A stretch of DNA of 64,000 nt from Rhinopithecus roxellana (Eukaryota; Chordata; Mammalia; Primates; Cercopithecidae): contig NC_044556.1 of NCBI RefSeq assembly GCF_007565055.1, positions 132,283,808 through 132,347,807 of the forward strand, in the 5' to 3' direction. Every line of letters starts with the position of its first letter. Position 1 is the first letter of the stretch. Made by a program: the position numbers and the translations under genes. Positions 1 through 12,098 of this stretch are shown one piece after another. The notes beneath the pieces are model-generated. The model worked only from the letters and a program-made list of their open reading frames with translations, was not told where the DNA came from and did not search any database.

Positions 1-90
1 CCTAGTAATAAGTAAAGGTCTGGTTCAGTGGTTTCCCACCTAGACTGCACATTAAATTTTCTGTGGGCTTTTTAAAAAGACAGATACCTT
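1..90 (+). mobile_element. MER5-like DNA transposon fragment, left part
   Basis: The text resembles the MER5/Charlie non-autonomous hAT family. It resumes near 3109 ('GATACCT' on both sides), so the intervening 3 kb inserted into it. Family assignment is by eye. Confidence 0.4.
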
Positions 91-813
91 ACAGTAACCA
101 GAACAGCATGGTCCCGGCATAAAAACAGACACATAGACCAATGGAACAGAATAGAGAACCCAGAAATAAATCCATGCACTTACAGCCAACTCACTTTTGA
201 CAAAAGCCCCAAGAACATTGGAGAAAGAATGGCCTCATTAATAAATGGTTCTGGGAAAACTGGATATCCATATGCAGAAAAATGAAACTAGATCTTCATT
301 TTTACCGTATACAAAAATCAACTCAAAATGGATTAAAGACTTAAGTGTAAGATCATAAACTATAAAACAACTAAAAGAAAAACACCGGGGAGATGGTATG
401 GGACACTGGTTTGAGCAAATATTTATCTGCAGAAGGCCTCAGAAGCACAGGCAACAAAAGCAAAAATAGGCAAATGAGATCACATCAAGCTAAAAAGCTT
501 CTGCACAACAATCAACAAAGCAAAAAGACAACCTACAGAATGGGAGAAAAATATTTGTAAACCATCCATCCGACAAAGGATTTGTAACCAGAATATAGAA
601 GGAACTCAAACAACTCAATAGCAAAAGACAAATAATCCAGTTTGAAAATGGGCAAAAGACCTGAATAGACATTTCTCAAAAGAAGACATACAAATGGCCA
701 ACAGGTATATTTAAAAATGCCCAATGTCAATCATTAGGGAAATGCAAATCAAAACCACAATGAGATGTAATTTTATTCCAGTTAAAATGACTATTTCAAA
801 AAGACAAAAAATA
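91..813 (+). mobile_element. L1 fragment, 3' part of ORF2, first segment
   Basis: Diagnostic L1 ORF2 text is present in plus orientation (for example ACAAAGGATTTGTAACCAGAATATAGAAGG, in which AACCAGAATATA is typical). The frame is broken by many stops, so this is a dead copy. It is interrupted at 814 by Alu-type inserts and resumes at about 1258. Confidence 0.85.
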
Positions 814-966
814 GGCCTGGCATGGTATCTCACATCTGTAATCCCAGTGCTTTGGGAGGTCAAGGCAGGAGGATCACTTGAGGCCAGGAATTTGAGGCTG
901 CAGTCAGCTATGATTGCATTACTGCACTCCGGCCTTGCAATAGAGGTAGACCCTGTCTCTAAAAGA
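814..966 (+). mobile_element. FLAM (free left Alu monomer)
   Basis: A single Alu-left-arm-like monomer, CTGTAATCCCAG through CCCTGTCTCTAAAA, without a right arm. It sits inside the L1. Confidence 0.7.
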
Positions 967-973
967 ATAAAAT

Positions 974-1256
974 ATTCCGGGTGTGGTGGCTCATGCCTAT
1001 AATTCCAACACTTTGGAAGGCCAAGGTGGGTGGATTACTTGAGTCCAGGAGTTCAAGACCACCCTGGGCAATATGACAAAACCTTGTGTCTACAAAAACT
1101 TCGCAGGACATATTGGTGTGTGCCTGTATTCCCAGCTACTCAGGTGGCTGAGGCAGGAGAATGGCTTGAGCCTGGAAGGTCAAGGATGCAGTGAGCCATG
1201 TTCACGCCACTGCACTCATCCTGGGCTACAGAATGAGAGCTGTCAAAAAAATAATT
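974..1256 (+). mobile_element. Alu (J-like)
   Basis: A diverged dimeric Alu inserted directly after the FLAM within the L1. Confidence 0.8.
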
Positions 1257-1257
1257 A

Positions 1258-2102
1258 ATATTAATAAATAACGTTAAAAAATAAATAAAGGAAAATAAAC
1301 AGTGACAAATGCTGGTAAGGACGTGGAGAAAGAGGAACCCTTGTATGCTGTTGGTGGGAATGTATGGTAATACAGCCATATAGAAAACAGCATGGAGATT
1401 TCTCAAAAAACTAAAAATAGAATTACCGTATGATTCAGCAATCCCACTGCTGGGTATATATCCAAAAGAATGGAAATCAGTATATCAAAGCCATGTGCAC
1501 TCCCATATTTATTGCAGCACTATTCACAAGAGCCAAGATATGGAATCAACCTGCATCCATCAATGGATAAATGGATAAAGAAAATATGGCAGATATACAC
1601 AATGAAATATTATGCAGCCATAAAAAAGAATGCAATCCTGTCACTTGCAGCAACACAGATGGAACTACAAGTCATTATGTTATGCGAAATAAGCCAGGCA
1701 CAGAAAGACAAATATCGCATGTTTTCATTCATATGTAAGGGCTAAAAAAGTGGATTTGATAGAGGTAGAGAGTAGAATCACGGTTACCAGAGGCCGGAAA
1801 GGAAAGCAGGGAGGGGAAATAAAGAGAAGATGGTTAAGGGTTACAAATATACAATTATGGGGAATAACTTCTGGTATTTGATAGTACAGTAGGGTGATTA
1901 TAGTTAACCATAATTTATTATATATTTCAAAATAGAAGAATTATAATGGTCCCAACCCAAAGAAAACTATTTGAGGTGACAGACATCCCAAATACCCTGA
2001 CTTGTTCATTACACATTGTGTACAGGTATCAGAATATCACATGGTCCCCAAAATTACATGTACAACTATTCAACTATTGTTATAGCAGTAGGTAGTTAGA
2101 CA
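1258..2102 (+). mobile_element. L1 fragment, ORF2 end and 3'UTR, second segment
   Basis: It continues the L1 of 91-813 through the ORF2 end (GGTATATATCCAAAAGAA) and the 3'UTR (TTACACATTGTGTACA). The last bases lie beyond the LTR at about 3083-3108 (TTATTTATCAATTAAAG). Confidence 0.85.
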
Positions 2103-3082
2103 TGAGAAGGGCAGGAGAAGGCGCCCCCTCACTTCCCCCTGCACCAGGAATGTCAGGTGACCATCAGATGACGGTCAGGTGGTGGCTAAACCAATAATAA
2201 TTGGTCGCAGCCAGTGTCTCCCAATAGATAGAAAACACCTGAAACTGGTGAGCAGCAGCTTCCTGATAAGATCTCAGGAGGTGGGCGAGTGGGCTCAAGC
2301 ATGCACACTCAGGGGCAAACTGGCAGAGCTTAACTGGTATATGACCTTCTTCTAGAACACCCAACTGGTAAGGGAAGAGAGCCTCAAGTGAGCATATGTA
2401 CAACTCCAGTAAACACACTGTGCATGTGGCCCCTCCCAAGTGCTAGCGGGCCACTGCACATGCCAACAGCCCACCCCAAGGGAAGAATCAGAAGAGATGT
2501 AACACAATCCAGGAAGCCTGCCAGCATATAAAACACCAAGTTGAAGGTCAAATTGTGCACTTGATCTCTCAAGTCACCCACTTGGCCCTCTTCCAAGTGT
2601 ACTGTATTTTCTTCATTCCTGCTCTAAAACTTTTTGATAAACTTTCACTCCTGCTGTGTAACTTGCCTGGGTCTCTCCCTCTGCCTTATGCCCCTGGGTT
2701 GAATTCTTTTTTCTGAGGAGGCAAGAACTGAGGTTGCTGGCCAGGTGCAGTGGCTCACACCTGTAATCCCAGCACTTTGGGAGGCTGAGGTGGGTGAATC
2801 ATGAGGTCAGGAGTTCAAGACTAGCCTGGCCAAGATGGTGAAACCCTGTCTCTACTAAAAATACAAAAATTAGCCGGGCATGGTGGCAGATGCCTGTAAT
2901 CCCAGCTGCTCAGGAGGCTGAGGCAGGGAATTGCTTGAACCCAGGAGGCAGAGGTTGCAGTGAGCCGAGATCACGCCATTGCCCTCCAACCTGGGCAACA
3001 AAGTGAGATTCCATCTCAAAAAAAAAAAAAAAAAAAAGGGAATTGAGGTTGCTGCAGATCTGTACGGATCTGCTGCTAACAC
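2103..3082 (+). mobile_element. Solo LTR, ERV1 type (MER52-like), split by an Alu
   Basis: It starts TGAGAAGGGCAGGAG and ends near CTGCTGCTAACA, with a polyadenylation-like GATAAACTTTCACTCC and a CT-rich 3' part typical of ERV1 LTRs. No internal retroviral genes flank it, so it is a solo LTR. I cannot see a clean target-site duplication. The family name is tentative. Confidence 0.55.
2741..3038 (+). mobile_element. Alu (S/Y-like) inside the LTR
   Basis: A complete dimeric Alu with an A18 tail. The target-site duplication AACTGAGGTTGCTG / AATTGAGGTTGCTG lies on either side. Confidence 0.9.
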
Positions 3083-3477
3083 TGTTATTTATCAATTAAA
3101 GAAACAAAACATAGATACCTAGCTCCTCTCTCCACAGCAACTGATTCTGAATCTCAGGAAATAGAGGCCAGTTGTGCCTTTTAAATCTCCCCAAGTGTTT
3201 CTTACATAAAGTAAAAGCCGAAAACCACAGATAACAATTTTACCTTATAGTATTACTTTAAAATATTACTACTATCATCATAATCATGATTCTTGCATGT
3301 TTGTTTGCCAGTTTAATGTTATAAGAATCCATGGCAACAAGGATATCATCCTTCAGGATGAGCCCTTTTTTATATTATGCTTTCCTGGTAGCTTGGTGAT
3401 GTTGAGGAAGCTGCAGAACCAGAAGACGAAAGGGTCAGGGCTTTCCTAGGCCGGTCTTTCCATGATAAAGAAATGGC

Positions 3478-3688
3478 GCTTGTTGATTAATTTCTTGAAA
3501 CATCTCAGCATAGTTTTTCATTCTCCCTTAATCTGTGAGCTAAACTGCAATCTGAAATATTTAAGTTATATCACCAGTCAAGTGGCTAATTGAGAAATCT
3601 CCTTCTCCTTCTCCCCACAAAGCTCTACCAGACTGTTATAAATGCAAATTTAGGCCAGGCATGGTGGCTCATGCCTGTAATCCCAGCA
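3478..3688 (+). repeat. Tandem duplication, copy 1 (period 216 bp)
   Basis: It is nearly identical to 3694-3904 and ends within the first 36 bp of an Alu head (3653-3688). The duplication therefore happened after the Alu inserted. Confidence 0.95.
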
Positions 3689-3693
3689 AAAGT

Positions 3694-3904
3694 GCTTGTT
3701 GATTAATTTCTTGAAACATCTCAGCATAGTTTTTCATTCTCCCTTAATCTGTGAGCTAAATTGCAATCTGAAATATTTAAGTTATATCACCAATCAAGTG
3801 GCTAATTGAGAAATCTCCTTCTCCTTCTCCCCACAAAGCTCTACCAGATTGTTATAAATGCAAATTTAGGCCAGGCATGGTGGCTCATGCCTGTAATCCC
3901 AGCA
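3694..3904 (+). repeat. Tandem duplication, copy 2
   Basis: This copy runs on into the complete Alu. Only a few substitutions separate it from copy 1 (for example GACTG/GATTG and CCAGTCAAG/CCAATCAAG). Confidence 0.95.
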
Positions 3905-4177
3905 CTTTGGGAGGCCAAAGCGGATGAATCACTTGAGGCCAGGAGTTCAAGACCAGACTCACCAACACGGTGAGGCCGCATCTCTACTAAAAATACAAAA
4001 ATGAGCTAGGTGTGGTGGCAGGTGCCTGTAATCCCAGCTACTTAGGAGGCTGAGGCACTAATCGCTTGAACCTGGGAGGAGGAGGCTGCAGTGAGCTGAG
4101 ATCACGCCACTGCACTCCAGCCTGGGCAACAGTAAGTTCCAACTAAAAAATAAAAATAAAAATTAAAAATGAATAAA
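3869..4177 (+). mobile_element. Alu (S-like)
   Basis: A complete Alu with a tail of A's mixed with T/G. The target-site duplication AAATGCAAATTTA is present at 3856-3868 and about 4179-4191. Confidence 0.9.
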
Positions 4178-4191
4178 TAAATGCAAATTTA

Positions 4192-5032
4192 AACCTACTT
4201 TCCACATGCCTCTAAATATGTTTGCATTAGATCTGTATTGTTCTTAGCTAATCCTGGTATAGAAAATGACAGGGCCTTATTCAAGCTTCTCAGAAGTCTG
4301 TGCCAGGAGGGGCCCTAACCCAGAGCTGGAGATAGAGTTTCGGAAAGTATCTGTGACATGTTCTCTATATGAGCTAATGGACTCTAGGCCATCATGGTCT
4401 ATCAGCTCCCTAGAAAGAGTGGGTCACATAACCCTATAAGGGGGCCTTCTGAGTACAGCAAGGACCCCAGAGAGGAGCCAGGCCAGTCCTGGGGCTAAGG
4501 GAAGCTGCCCCAGGGGGCAAGAGTCATTTTTTGGAAAATAAAATCCCAAACCTCTGACTGAGTTATACTCCAGTACACAGTTCTACATATATTCTAACCT
4601 CGAAACACTTCTCTTTCCAGACAAAGTGGATAGGCATGTGCATTGTTCAAAGCTCTGTTCACTGAGAGGATTTTCTGTTGCCCCTGTCTTTTTCAAGGTC
4701 AGGCCTGACACTAAGTGCAGCTATCATCAACGTTCAGCTTGCCCACGAATACCAAGCCAACCCATCCCTAAAGCAAGCTGTTGATCCTCCTTCAGCTGTT
4801 GGTTAAGAATTGCCCATATAGCCATGGGTGTTAGAAAAGGGATGGGTGCCAGTGTAACAGTGGTGGGTGCCAGGAGTCTGAGCTCTGCTGTGTAGCCTGC
4901 TGTGCCCTCTTCCTGCTTTGCTCAGTTCCAAGTGTATACCACTTACTTCTATTGTATAATGAATTTTGCTGGGCCCATCTGACGTTATGACTGATGGATA
5001 TGATAGGACCCAGTTCAAGAAGAGTAGTTCTG
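4192..5032. other. Unassigned unique sequence
   Basis: No gene or confidently named repeat seen. Apparent open frames are short and overlap the neighbouring Alu. Confidence 0.6.
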
Positions 5033-5332
5033 ACCAGGTGCAGTAATGCACACCTGTAATTCCAGCACTATGGGAGGCCAAGGTGGGAGGATCCCTTGAG
5101 CCCAGGAGCTAGAGACCAGCCTGAGCAACATAGTGAGACTCTGTCTCTTTTTAAATTAAAAATTAGCCAGGCATGGTTGTGTGTGCCTGTAGTCCCAGCT
5201 ACTCTGAAGGCTGAGGTGGGAGGATCACTTTAGCCCAGGAGGTCAAGGCTGCAGTGAGTGGTGACTATGCCACTGCACTTCAGCCTGGGTGAGAGAGTGA
5301 GGCCCCCATCTCAGGAAAAAAAAAAAAAAAAA
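5033..5332 (+). mobile_element. Alu
   Basis: A dimeric Alu ending in an A-rich tail. The flanks AAGAGTAGTTCTG and AAGAGCAGTCTG are a degraded target-site duplication. Confidence 0.88.
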
Positions 5333-5752
5333 GAGCAGTCTGATGTGTCATATGGGCAGGCATCCTGCTTCTATCACAGTTTCTGGCCCAGTACCATGTC
5401 TGGAGTTGTTTTTTTTAAAAGGCACATGTTTCAACAGCATATTGCATGGTTTTGATCCACGCTGGAAACTGAGAATGGTAAAACTGGGTTAATTTACCTC
5501 ATGGGAGTCATCATAAGGATCACAGTAGATAAGGCTGGTGAAAGTATTATACCATCACAACATTATTATTGCAGAAAAGATTGTTACTTTGGATGTTGCT
5601 TGGAAATATATTCACAGTGAGCAGGGATTTAATTCTTTTTTATCCTAGCCTTTTGATGACTATGGTATTACTTATAAAAGGATTTTTAGCTCAAGTAAAA
5701 CAAAAAAGCAACTTTAATAGTAGCTCTAGTTAAAGACATTGCTTAGAATCTA

Positions 5753-6065
5753 GGCCGGGCGCAGTGGCTCACACCTGTAATCCCAGTACTTTGGGAGGCT
5801 GAGGCAGGCAGAGCATGAGGTCAGGAGTTCAAGACCAGTCTGACCAACATGGTGAAACCCCGTCTCTACTAAAAATACAAAAATTGCTGGGCATGGTAGC
5901 ACGCGCCTGTAATCCCAGCTACTCAGAAGGCTGAGGCAGGAGAATCACTTGAACCCAGGTGGCGGAGGTTGCAGTGAGCCGAGATTGCATCACTGCACTA
6001 CAGCCTGGGCGACAGAATTAGACTCCATCTCAAAAACCAAACCAAACAAAACAAAACAAAACAAA
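5753..6065 (+). mobile_element. Alu (S-like)
   Basis: A complete dimer with an AAAAC-repeat tail. AGAATCTA occurs on both sides. Confidence 0.9.
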
Positions 6066-7195
6066 AGAATCTATCTGCCTGGCCAGCCTGTAAGCAATCT
6101 ATGTGGCAGGGTTTCTCATGTGTTTTTATGTCTTTGCTGGTGATGACGGTGGAAACAGCTGAATTTTAGTAGTTGCCCAAGGAGTCATACTTATATAAAC
6201 CCTGCATCTTCCACCCCCACCCAACAGAAGTTGAGTACCCCCTCTTATCTTAAATAAATGGGTCACACCCAGGCTTTAGAAAGGAGTTGTTGTTTTTTTT
6301 TTAAATACACCTTTAATTGTATTAGCTGCATTGGTATCTGCTAAAGAAATGCTCCCTATTACAGCTTGATGGCAGATTGAGAAAGAGTGTGTAAGATGGG
6401 TCACATCTCCAAGCCAGCTGTGTAAGGTGGGGAGCAGAGAGAAAAGAGTCCACTTAATAATGATATTGGAGCTTGCTTTAAAAAGACAAATTAAGTGTTT
6501 TAGCATCTGTATCATGAACTGCATTTTGTAATTCAATTATTTAATACCTCTGTCCAAATTATCAGCAGTGCAGGAAGCCTCTCACCACTCCCACCAGCAG
6601 GTTAAGGACCTTATCAACATCCCCAGTATGGGAGTCAGATGATAATTCTCAACTGAGCACAACAATGTTGGGCCCCACTCTGAGTCTCCTGACTCACAGG
6701 CCCAGTTCCAGGGCTGTCATTCACCCAGCCTCACAATCCCCAGCTCTACTCTTTAAGTTTCCAGCCTAGGGGGGAGTTCCCCTCCAGGAGAGAGGAGTGG
6801 CAGAGTGGGTTTTCAGAATCCAAGGCCTGAGCAGTGACTGGCCCAGGGCCTATCTCTAGTCTTTGGCCATAGAGTGGCTGGGCTCCCATTCTTCCTCCAA
6901 ATTAGTCTACCTACAGTGTTGCTGGAAGAAGGCACCTGCTGGGCACATTAGATGCTGTGCCTGGCCTAGTGCCTTTGTGTCCGAAAGGCAGAGCCAAACC
7001 ATCCCAGGGGTCCAGCTCTCAAGGTGTGCAATCAGATGACCAGATGTGGCAGAAAACCAAAGGGTTCAGTAGCTGGGCACGTGCCTGGATGGATTTACAT
7101 GGGGTGGAGCATTAGGCCTGGGTGCAGTCCTTCTGTGTTGGCTCTAATGCAGCACTTTCAGAATGGAGCTTGCTCTTCAGAAAACAGTATTTGTC
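6066..7195. other. Unassigned unique sequence
   Basis: No supported gene. A T-run at about 6292-6302 and generic intergenic sequence only. Confidence 0.55.
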
Positions 7196-7378
7196 AGAAG
7201 AATTTTCTTTCTTTTTCCTTCCTTCCCCATTCCTTTCCCTCCCCTTCCCTTCTTTCTTCCTTCCTTTTTTTCTTTTCTTTTTCTTTCTTTCCCTCCCTCT
7301 ATCCCTCCTAACCTTCCTTCCTTCCCTCCCCTCCCTTCCTCCCTTTTTTCTTTCCCTCTCTATCTTTCCATTTCTTAA
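7196..7378. repeat. Polypyrimidine (CCTT/TTTC) low-complexity tract
   Basis: Almost pure C/T on the plus strand for about 180 bp. It produces spurious F/L/S/P-rich frames on one strand and K/R/E/G-rich frames on the other. Confidence 0.95.
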
Positions 7379-7388
7379 TAAGTGATGA

Positions 7389-7685
7389 GGCTGGGCACGG
7401 TGGCTCACGCTTGTAATCCCAGAATTTTGGGAGGCAGAGGCGGGCTGATCATGAGGTCAGGAGTTTGAGATCAGTCTGGCCAACACAGTGAAACCCTGTC
7501 TTTACAAAAATATAAAAATTAGCTGGGCATGGTGGCAGGCTCCTGTAATCCCAGCTACTTGGGAGGCTGAGGCAGGGAATTGCTTGAAGCTGGGAGGCGG
7601 AAGTTGCAGTGAGCCAAGATCATGCCACTGCACTCCAGCCTGGGCGACAGAGCTAGACACTGTCTCTAAATAAATAAATAAACAA
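7389..7685 (+). mobile_element. Alu
   Basis: A complete dimer with an AAAT-repeat tail, inserted beside the CT tract. Confidence 0.9.
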
Positions 7686-7693
7686 ACGATGAA

Positions 7694-7985
7694 TGTTGGG
7701 CATGGTGGCTCATGCCTGTAATCCCAACACTTTGGGCCAACGCAGGTGGATCACCTGAGGTCAGGAGTTCGAGGCCAACCTGGCCAACATAGTGAAACCC
7801 CATCTTTACTAAAAACACAAAAATTATCCTGTAATCCTAGCTATTCGGGAGGCTGAAGCAGCAGGACTGCTTGAACCCAGGAGGTGGAGGTTTCAGTGAG
7901 CCAAAATCATGGCCACTGTACTTCAGCTGCCTGGGCAACAGAGTGAGACTCCATCTCAAAAATATAATAAAAATAAAAATAATAA
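7694..7985 (+). mobile_element. Alu with small deletions
   Basis: A second Alu in tandem with the previous one. The middle and right arm are shortened (CAAAAATTATCCTGTAATCC joins two separated Alu positions). Confidence 0.88.
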
Positions 7986-9745
7986 TAAGTGATGAAACTT
8001 TTGGAAGTTTGGTGACTTGGGCCCAGCGTCTTCATCTCAAAGCTTATATTCATGTGTGACCAATTAAATTGTCCAGAAATGCAAAACAGTAATCACAGGG
8101 CCCCATCCTGAGTCTTCCACAGAGGTTAACTCTGGTCTATGACCCAGACTTCTTCCCTCTCCCTTCAGAATCAGCTACCTTCTTACCTCATAAAAACAGG
8201 GAGGGGTTATCATCCCTCCCCGTCACATGACCTTGCAAGGCTTCAGTAACAGTGTCTTACCATGAGCCCACGTGTTGCAGCAATAGCAGAGCCAGCCTCA
8301 CTTAACTGCCCTTCATTGCCAACATTAACTGCTGGGCTTCCTGGGTGCTTCAAACCAGCAGCATTCCCGGGTGCTTAAAATCAGAAGCATCTCAACATGT
8401 AGCACCAGGGCCACAGGCTGTGGCTGGAACTCTTGCGGTTGTGCCCTGTGGTCATTTTGCCAGTTATGAGTGAACCTCAAACAATCGAGAACTGGGGCTC
8501 TGTTCCAATAACGTCCCCAGTAACTTGTATGTTTCTCTTAACCTCATGAGTCTGCAGAAGCAGGCTGGCAAGTGTTCCAGAACAGGCCATCTCATGAGGT
8601 TTCCTGTACTTCCTGCCACTGCTGTCGCTGCTGCAAGGGGCACACATCCCCCAGAAAAGCCTTTCTCATGATAGGTTAGCATTTCTGCTGCCAGTTGTGG
8701 CAGAGGCCAGATGTGAAGGGCATGAAAAGGCAAAATAATGAAGAGGAAATATACCCTCCACTTTCTTGTTTTAGAACTTTTTTTCCTTTGTTTTGGTGGA
8801 TTTTTTGGAGGAACGGGAATAGAAGAAAGAGGTGATGGCTTGAAAAATTAACGTGTAAGACCATGTAAAATTTGCAAAGAGGATCCACAGTGGGTTGGAA
8901 GAGGTCGTGTCATTGTGGAATTAGCCACAGGAGTGTGCAGCTCTTTCAGTCGTACACTAAAATGGCAGAAGTTTGCAGCCACTCAAAACTAATATCCAAG
9001 TTATTTCCCGGCATTCACCTAGTTCCTCTTTCATGAAGTCTCTGTCCAGTTCATTGAGTGGTATTGTCTTATACTCAAGAGGAAATCACCAGGTTCGGGG
9101 CAGTAGGGAACATTGACAGACTGTAGTCACCACAGCCAGATGTTCCAAACTGTCTTGAAGGGCTGAGAAGCTTGTCATGTTCAATAATGTATCCCAGTGC
9201 CCAGAAAAGTGTTTGGTACCAAACTGGCACTCAAGACATGATAAATATCTCTTGATGATTGAATAAATGAATAGAGGTGATTTTGGCTGACGTTAAGATT
9301 AGATTTAGAGAAAAATAGTTATTTTATAGCAAAACAGATATAAATTACTTTATTGCCATAGAATAATCTCTGTCCCCTTTCTTTGTTCACTATCTTTATT
9401 AATCCATAAGTGAATCTCCCCTGCCATCCCCAATCATATACCCATGCTAAGTGCTTACCTTTTTTCTTCTGTACTCACTGATGGCAGATTTTTTTTAAAA
9501 AAAGGTGGCAGCTTACACAACGAGCAGGGTGGTTGATGTTACATGACAAGGTCCCTGGCCTGTGTATCTTCTCCTCAAAGCCTCAGATGTTTATGCAGCC
9601 CAAGGTTAGAGGGAACCAGAAAGCTGTGGTCAGCCTGAAGTGACTTTGCCATGCCTGAAATGACCCATGAGCTAAGGGCCTATGGAGACTACAACAGTTG
9701 TGAGACTCCCACAGCAGTTCCAGATAACTTTTAAAGTTATCTAAT
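7986..9745. other. Unassigned sequence, weak L2/MIR-like traces
   Basis: The stretch near 9180-9275 (CCCAGAAAAGTGTTTGGTACC to GAATAAATGAATAG) resembles an L2 or MIR 3' end. Nothing else is assignable and no gene is supported. Confidence 0.5.
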
Positions 9746-9749
9746 CCAA

Positions 9750-9803
9750 CTGCTCAGCCTCCCAAAGTGCTGGGATTACAGGCGCCAGCCACCACACCTG
9801 GCC
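9750..9803 (-). mobile_element. Alu 5'-end fragment
   Basis: A 54-bp piece of the Alu head in reverse orientation (CCTCCCAAAGTGCTGGGATT). Confidence 0.85.
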
Positions 9804-10058
9804 ATATCTGTATTCTTTATGCCGTATTAAGGTAGCAGCATCATTCTCAGTCCCGCCATGTTGTTACTACTGGTTTTCCTTGTATTGAGCTTTCCCCTAA
9901 ATGTCCCCGTTGGGCTTCTGTGCTTGAGATCATGGATAGCCAGGACTTGCCATGTCTGCTGGGCCCAGTAAATCTGCAAAATCATACCCTCCCACAGCCA
10001 CATTGCAGTCACCAGACATTGTCCACCAAGTCTCTGGGAAATCCATAAGAATGGATTT

Positions 10059-10060
<2 letters not shown>

Positions 10061-10090
<30 letters not shown>
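10061..10090. repeat. (ATT)n microsatellite
   Basis: About ten ATT units adjoining the T-tail of the next Alu. Confidence 0.95.
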
Positions 10091-10387
10091 TTTTTTTTTT
10101 TTTTGAGACGGAGTTTTGCTTTTGTTGCTCAGGCTGGAGTGCAATGGTGCGATCTCAGCTCATGGCAACCTCTGCCTCCTGGGTTCAAGTGATCCTCCTG
10201 CCTCAGCCTCTGGAATAGCTGGGATTACAGGCACACGCCACCACGCCCAGCTAATTTTGTATTTTGGGTAGAGACGGGGTTTCCCCATGTTGGTCAGGCT
10301 GGTCTCGCAACTCCCAACCTCAGGTGATCTGCCCGCATCAGCCTCCCAAAGTGCTGGGATTACAAGCGTGAGCCACTGCACCAGCCA
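10089..10387 (-). mobile_element. Alu (S-like)
   Basis: A complete Alu in reverse, from T16 to CACTGCACCAGCCA. ATTTGTATT and ATTTGCATT flank it. Confidence 0.9.
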
Positions 10388-10564
10388 CATTTGCATTCTT
10401 ATATGGAAATTGACTTTATTTTGTTACTTAAACTCTAGTATCACTACTGAACTCTCATGTCTGCCCTCTTGTTGGCCATTTTCTGTGGTCTCTTTGCTAC
10501 TGCTAACAGTCTTCACAGAATCTGATTTTGTCCTTTTATCTTGGGATGTGTTCTCTTACTTTAA

Positions 10565-10815
10565 ATTCTAGATTTTGACCAGAGCAGAATATATACAAGA
10601 CAAGCTTAGAATATCTTGTAGTGCCAGAAAGTAAGAAAGTGCTCAAAAATAAAAACAAACAAACAAAAAAACACAAATAAACAAAACAAATACACATTGA
10701 TGGGGCTATGTCAAAGAGACAGGAGGAAACTGAAAGTGCTCTCAATGTCCAAAGCTAGGACAATTTGAGCAAAAAAATAAAGTAGTATCAAAAGCAGAAA
10801 ACCTGCTTATTCATG
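10565..10815 (+). mobile_element. L1M-type fragment
   Basis: It shares a colinear text with the longer copy at 17040-17260 (GTGCCAGAAAGTAAGAAAGT; ATGTCAAAG; CCAAAGCT). It is assigned to L1M because the longer copy ends in an L1M-like 3' terminus. Confidence 0.6.
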
Positions 10816-10821
10816 TAAACT

Positions 10822-11150
10822 GGCCGGGTGCAGTGGTTCATGCCTGTAATCCTAACACTTTGGGAGGCTGAGGTGGGGAAATCACTTCAGGCTGGGACTT
10901 CAAGACCAGCTGGGACAATATGGTGAAACCCTGTCTTTATTAAAAATACAAAAATTAGCCAGGCATGGTGGCACACACCTGTAATCTTAGCTACTCGGGA
11001 GGCTGAGGCACAAGAATCACTTGAACCTGGGAGGCAGAGGTTGCAGTGAGCTGAGATTGCACCACTGCACTCCGGCCTGGGTAACGGGGCAAGACTCTGT
11101 CTCTAAAGAAAAAAAGAAAGAAAGAAAAAGAAAAAAAAAAAAAAAGAAAG
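10822..11150 (+). mobile_element. Alu
   Basis: A complete dimer with a GAAA-repeat tail. Confidence 0.9.
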
Positions 11151-11394
11151 TAGAAAATCTGCTTATTCATACAAATGAATATCCTTTCTGTCACCTTCTT
11201 CCTTATCCTTGTTGGATTTACTCTGCCTTTGGCCAGAATTTTATCCTCTCTCATTGTTCATTATACAATGGAATACCAAACTCCTGTGGGGTTTTTGGTT
11301 GGGGTTTTGTCTATTTTTTGTTTTTATTGCATTTTCTTAGGCATCTTCTCTCTTTTCACATTCTGAGATGGACTTAGAAGGTTGATAGTGATAA

Positions 11395-11765
11395 GGGATA
11401 GGGAGAAAAGGTAAAACAGGCAAGAAGTATGTGAAATGCCTGGATGGAGTTTGACACTGTAGATAGCATGGCCAGGGAAGTCCCCACTGAGGGGAGCACT
11501 TTGAGTAAAGTGCAGGAGGAAGTGATGAAGCGAGCCATTTGGTTATCTAGGAACAAGCATGATGGACAGAAGAGCAAGCACAAAGGTCCCAAGGCAGGAG
11601 CAAGCCTGGCATGATCTAGAAATAGCAAAGTGTGGCCTGAGCCAAGTGACCAAGGAGGAAATCAGCAGGAGACTAAATCAGGGAGGTCACAGGGGGAGGA
11701 GCAGATCATGTAGATCATGGAATGGACTTTGTATTACCATGCTGGGGAGTGAGGAGATACTATTA
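11395..11765 (+). repeat. Old dispersed repeat of unassigned family, copy A
   Basis: Shares an order of phrases (group of samples about 'ACAAAGGTCCCAAGGCAGGAG', 'GATCATG...GGAATGGA') with copies near 18.1-19.2, 24.7-25.7, 28.1-28.6, 37.2-37.7, 51.2-51.8, 55.3-55.7 and 61.8-62.3 kb. I recognise the text as a widespread old mammalian repeat but will not name it. Confidence 0.5.
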
Positions 11766-11780
11766 GAAATTGTGTATGTT

Positions 11781-12082
11781 GGCCGGGCGCGGTGGCTCAC
11801 GCCTGTAATCCAAGCACTTTGGGAGGCCGAGGCGGGCGGATCATGAGGTCAGGAGATGGAGACCATCCTGGCTAACACGGTGAAACCCTGTCTCTACTGA
11901 AAAATACAAAAAAACTAGCCGGGCGAGGTGGCGGGCGCCTGTAGTCCCAGCTACTCAGGAGGCTGAGGCAGGAGAATGGCGTGAACCCGGGAGGCGGAGG
12001 TTGCAGTGAGCGGAGATCGTGCCACTGCACTCCAGCCTGGGCAACAGAGCAAGACTCGATCTCAAAAAAAAAAAAAAAAGAA
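11781..12082 (+). mobile_element. AluY-lineage element (young)
   Basis: Close to a Y consensus, with GGGCGAGGTGGCGGGCGCC and ATGGCGTGAACCCGGGAGG. The target-site duplication AGAAATTGTGTATGT is intact on both sides. Confidence 0.93.
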
Positions 12083-12098
12083 AGAAATTGTGTATGTG

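Noticed and set aside
724..1745. Reading frames in the first 2 kb as possible L1 ORF2 protein
   Set aside because: The L1 is broken by stops and insertions; only short fragments remain open.
7112..7408. Lysine/arginine/glutamate/glycine-rich and phenylalanine/proline-rich frames
   Set aside because: Products of the C/T low-complexity tract on its two strands.
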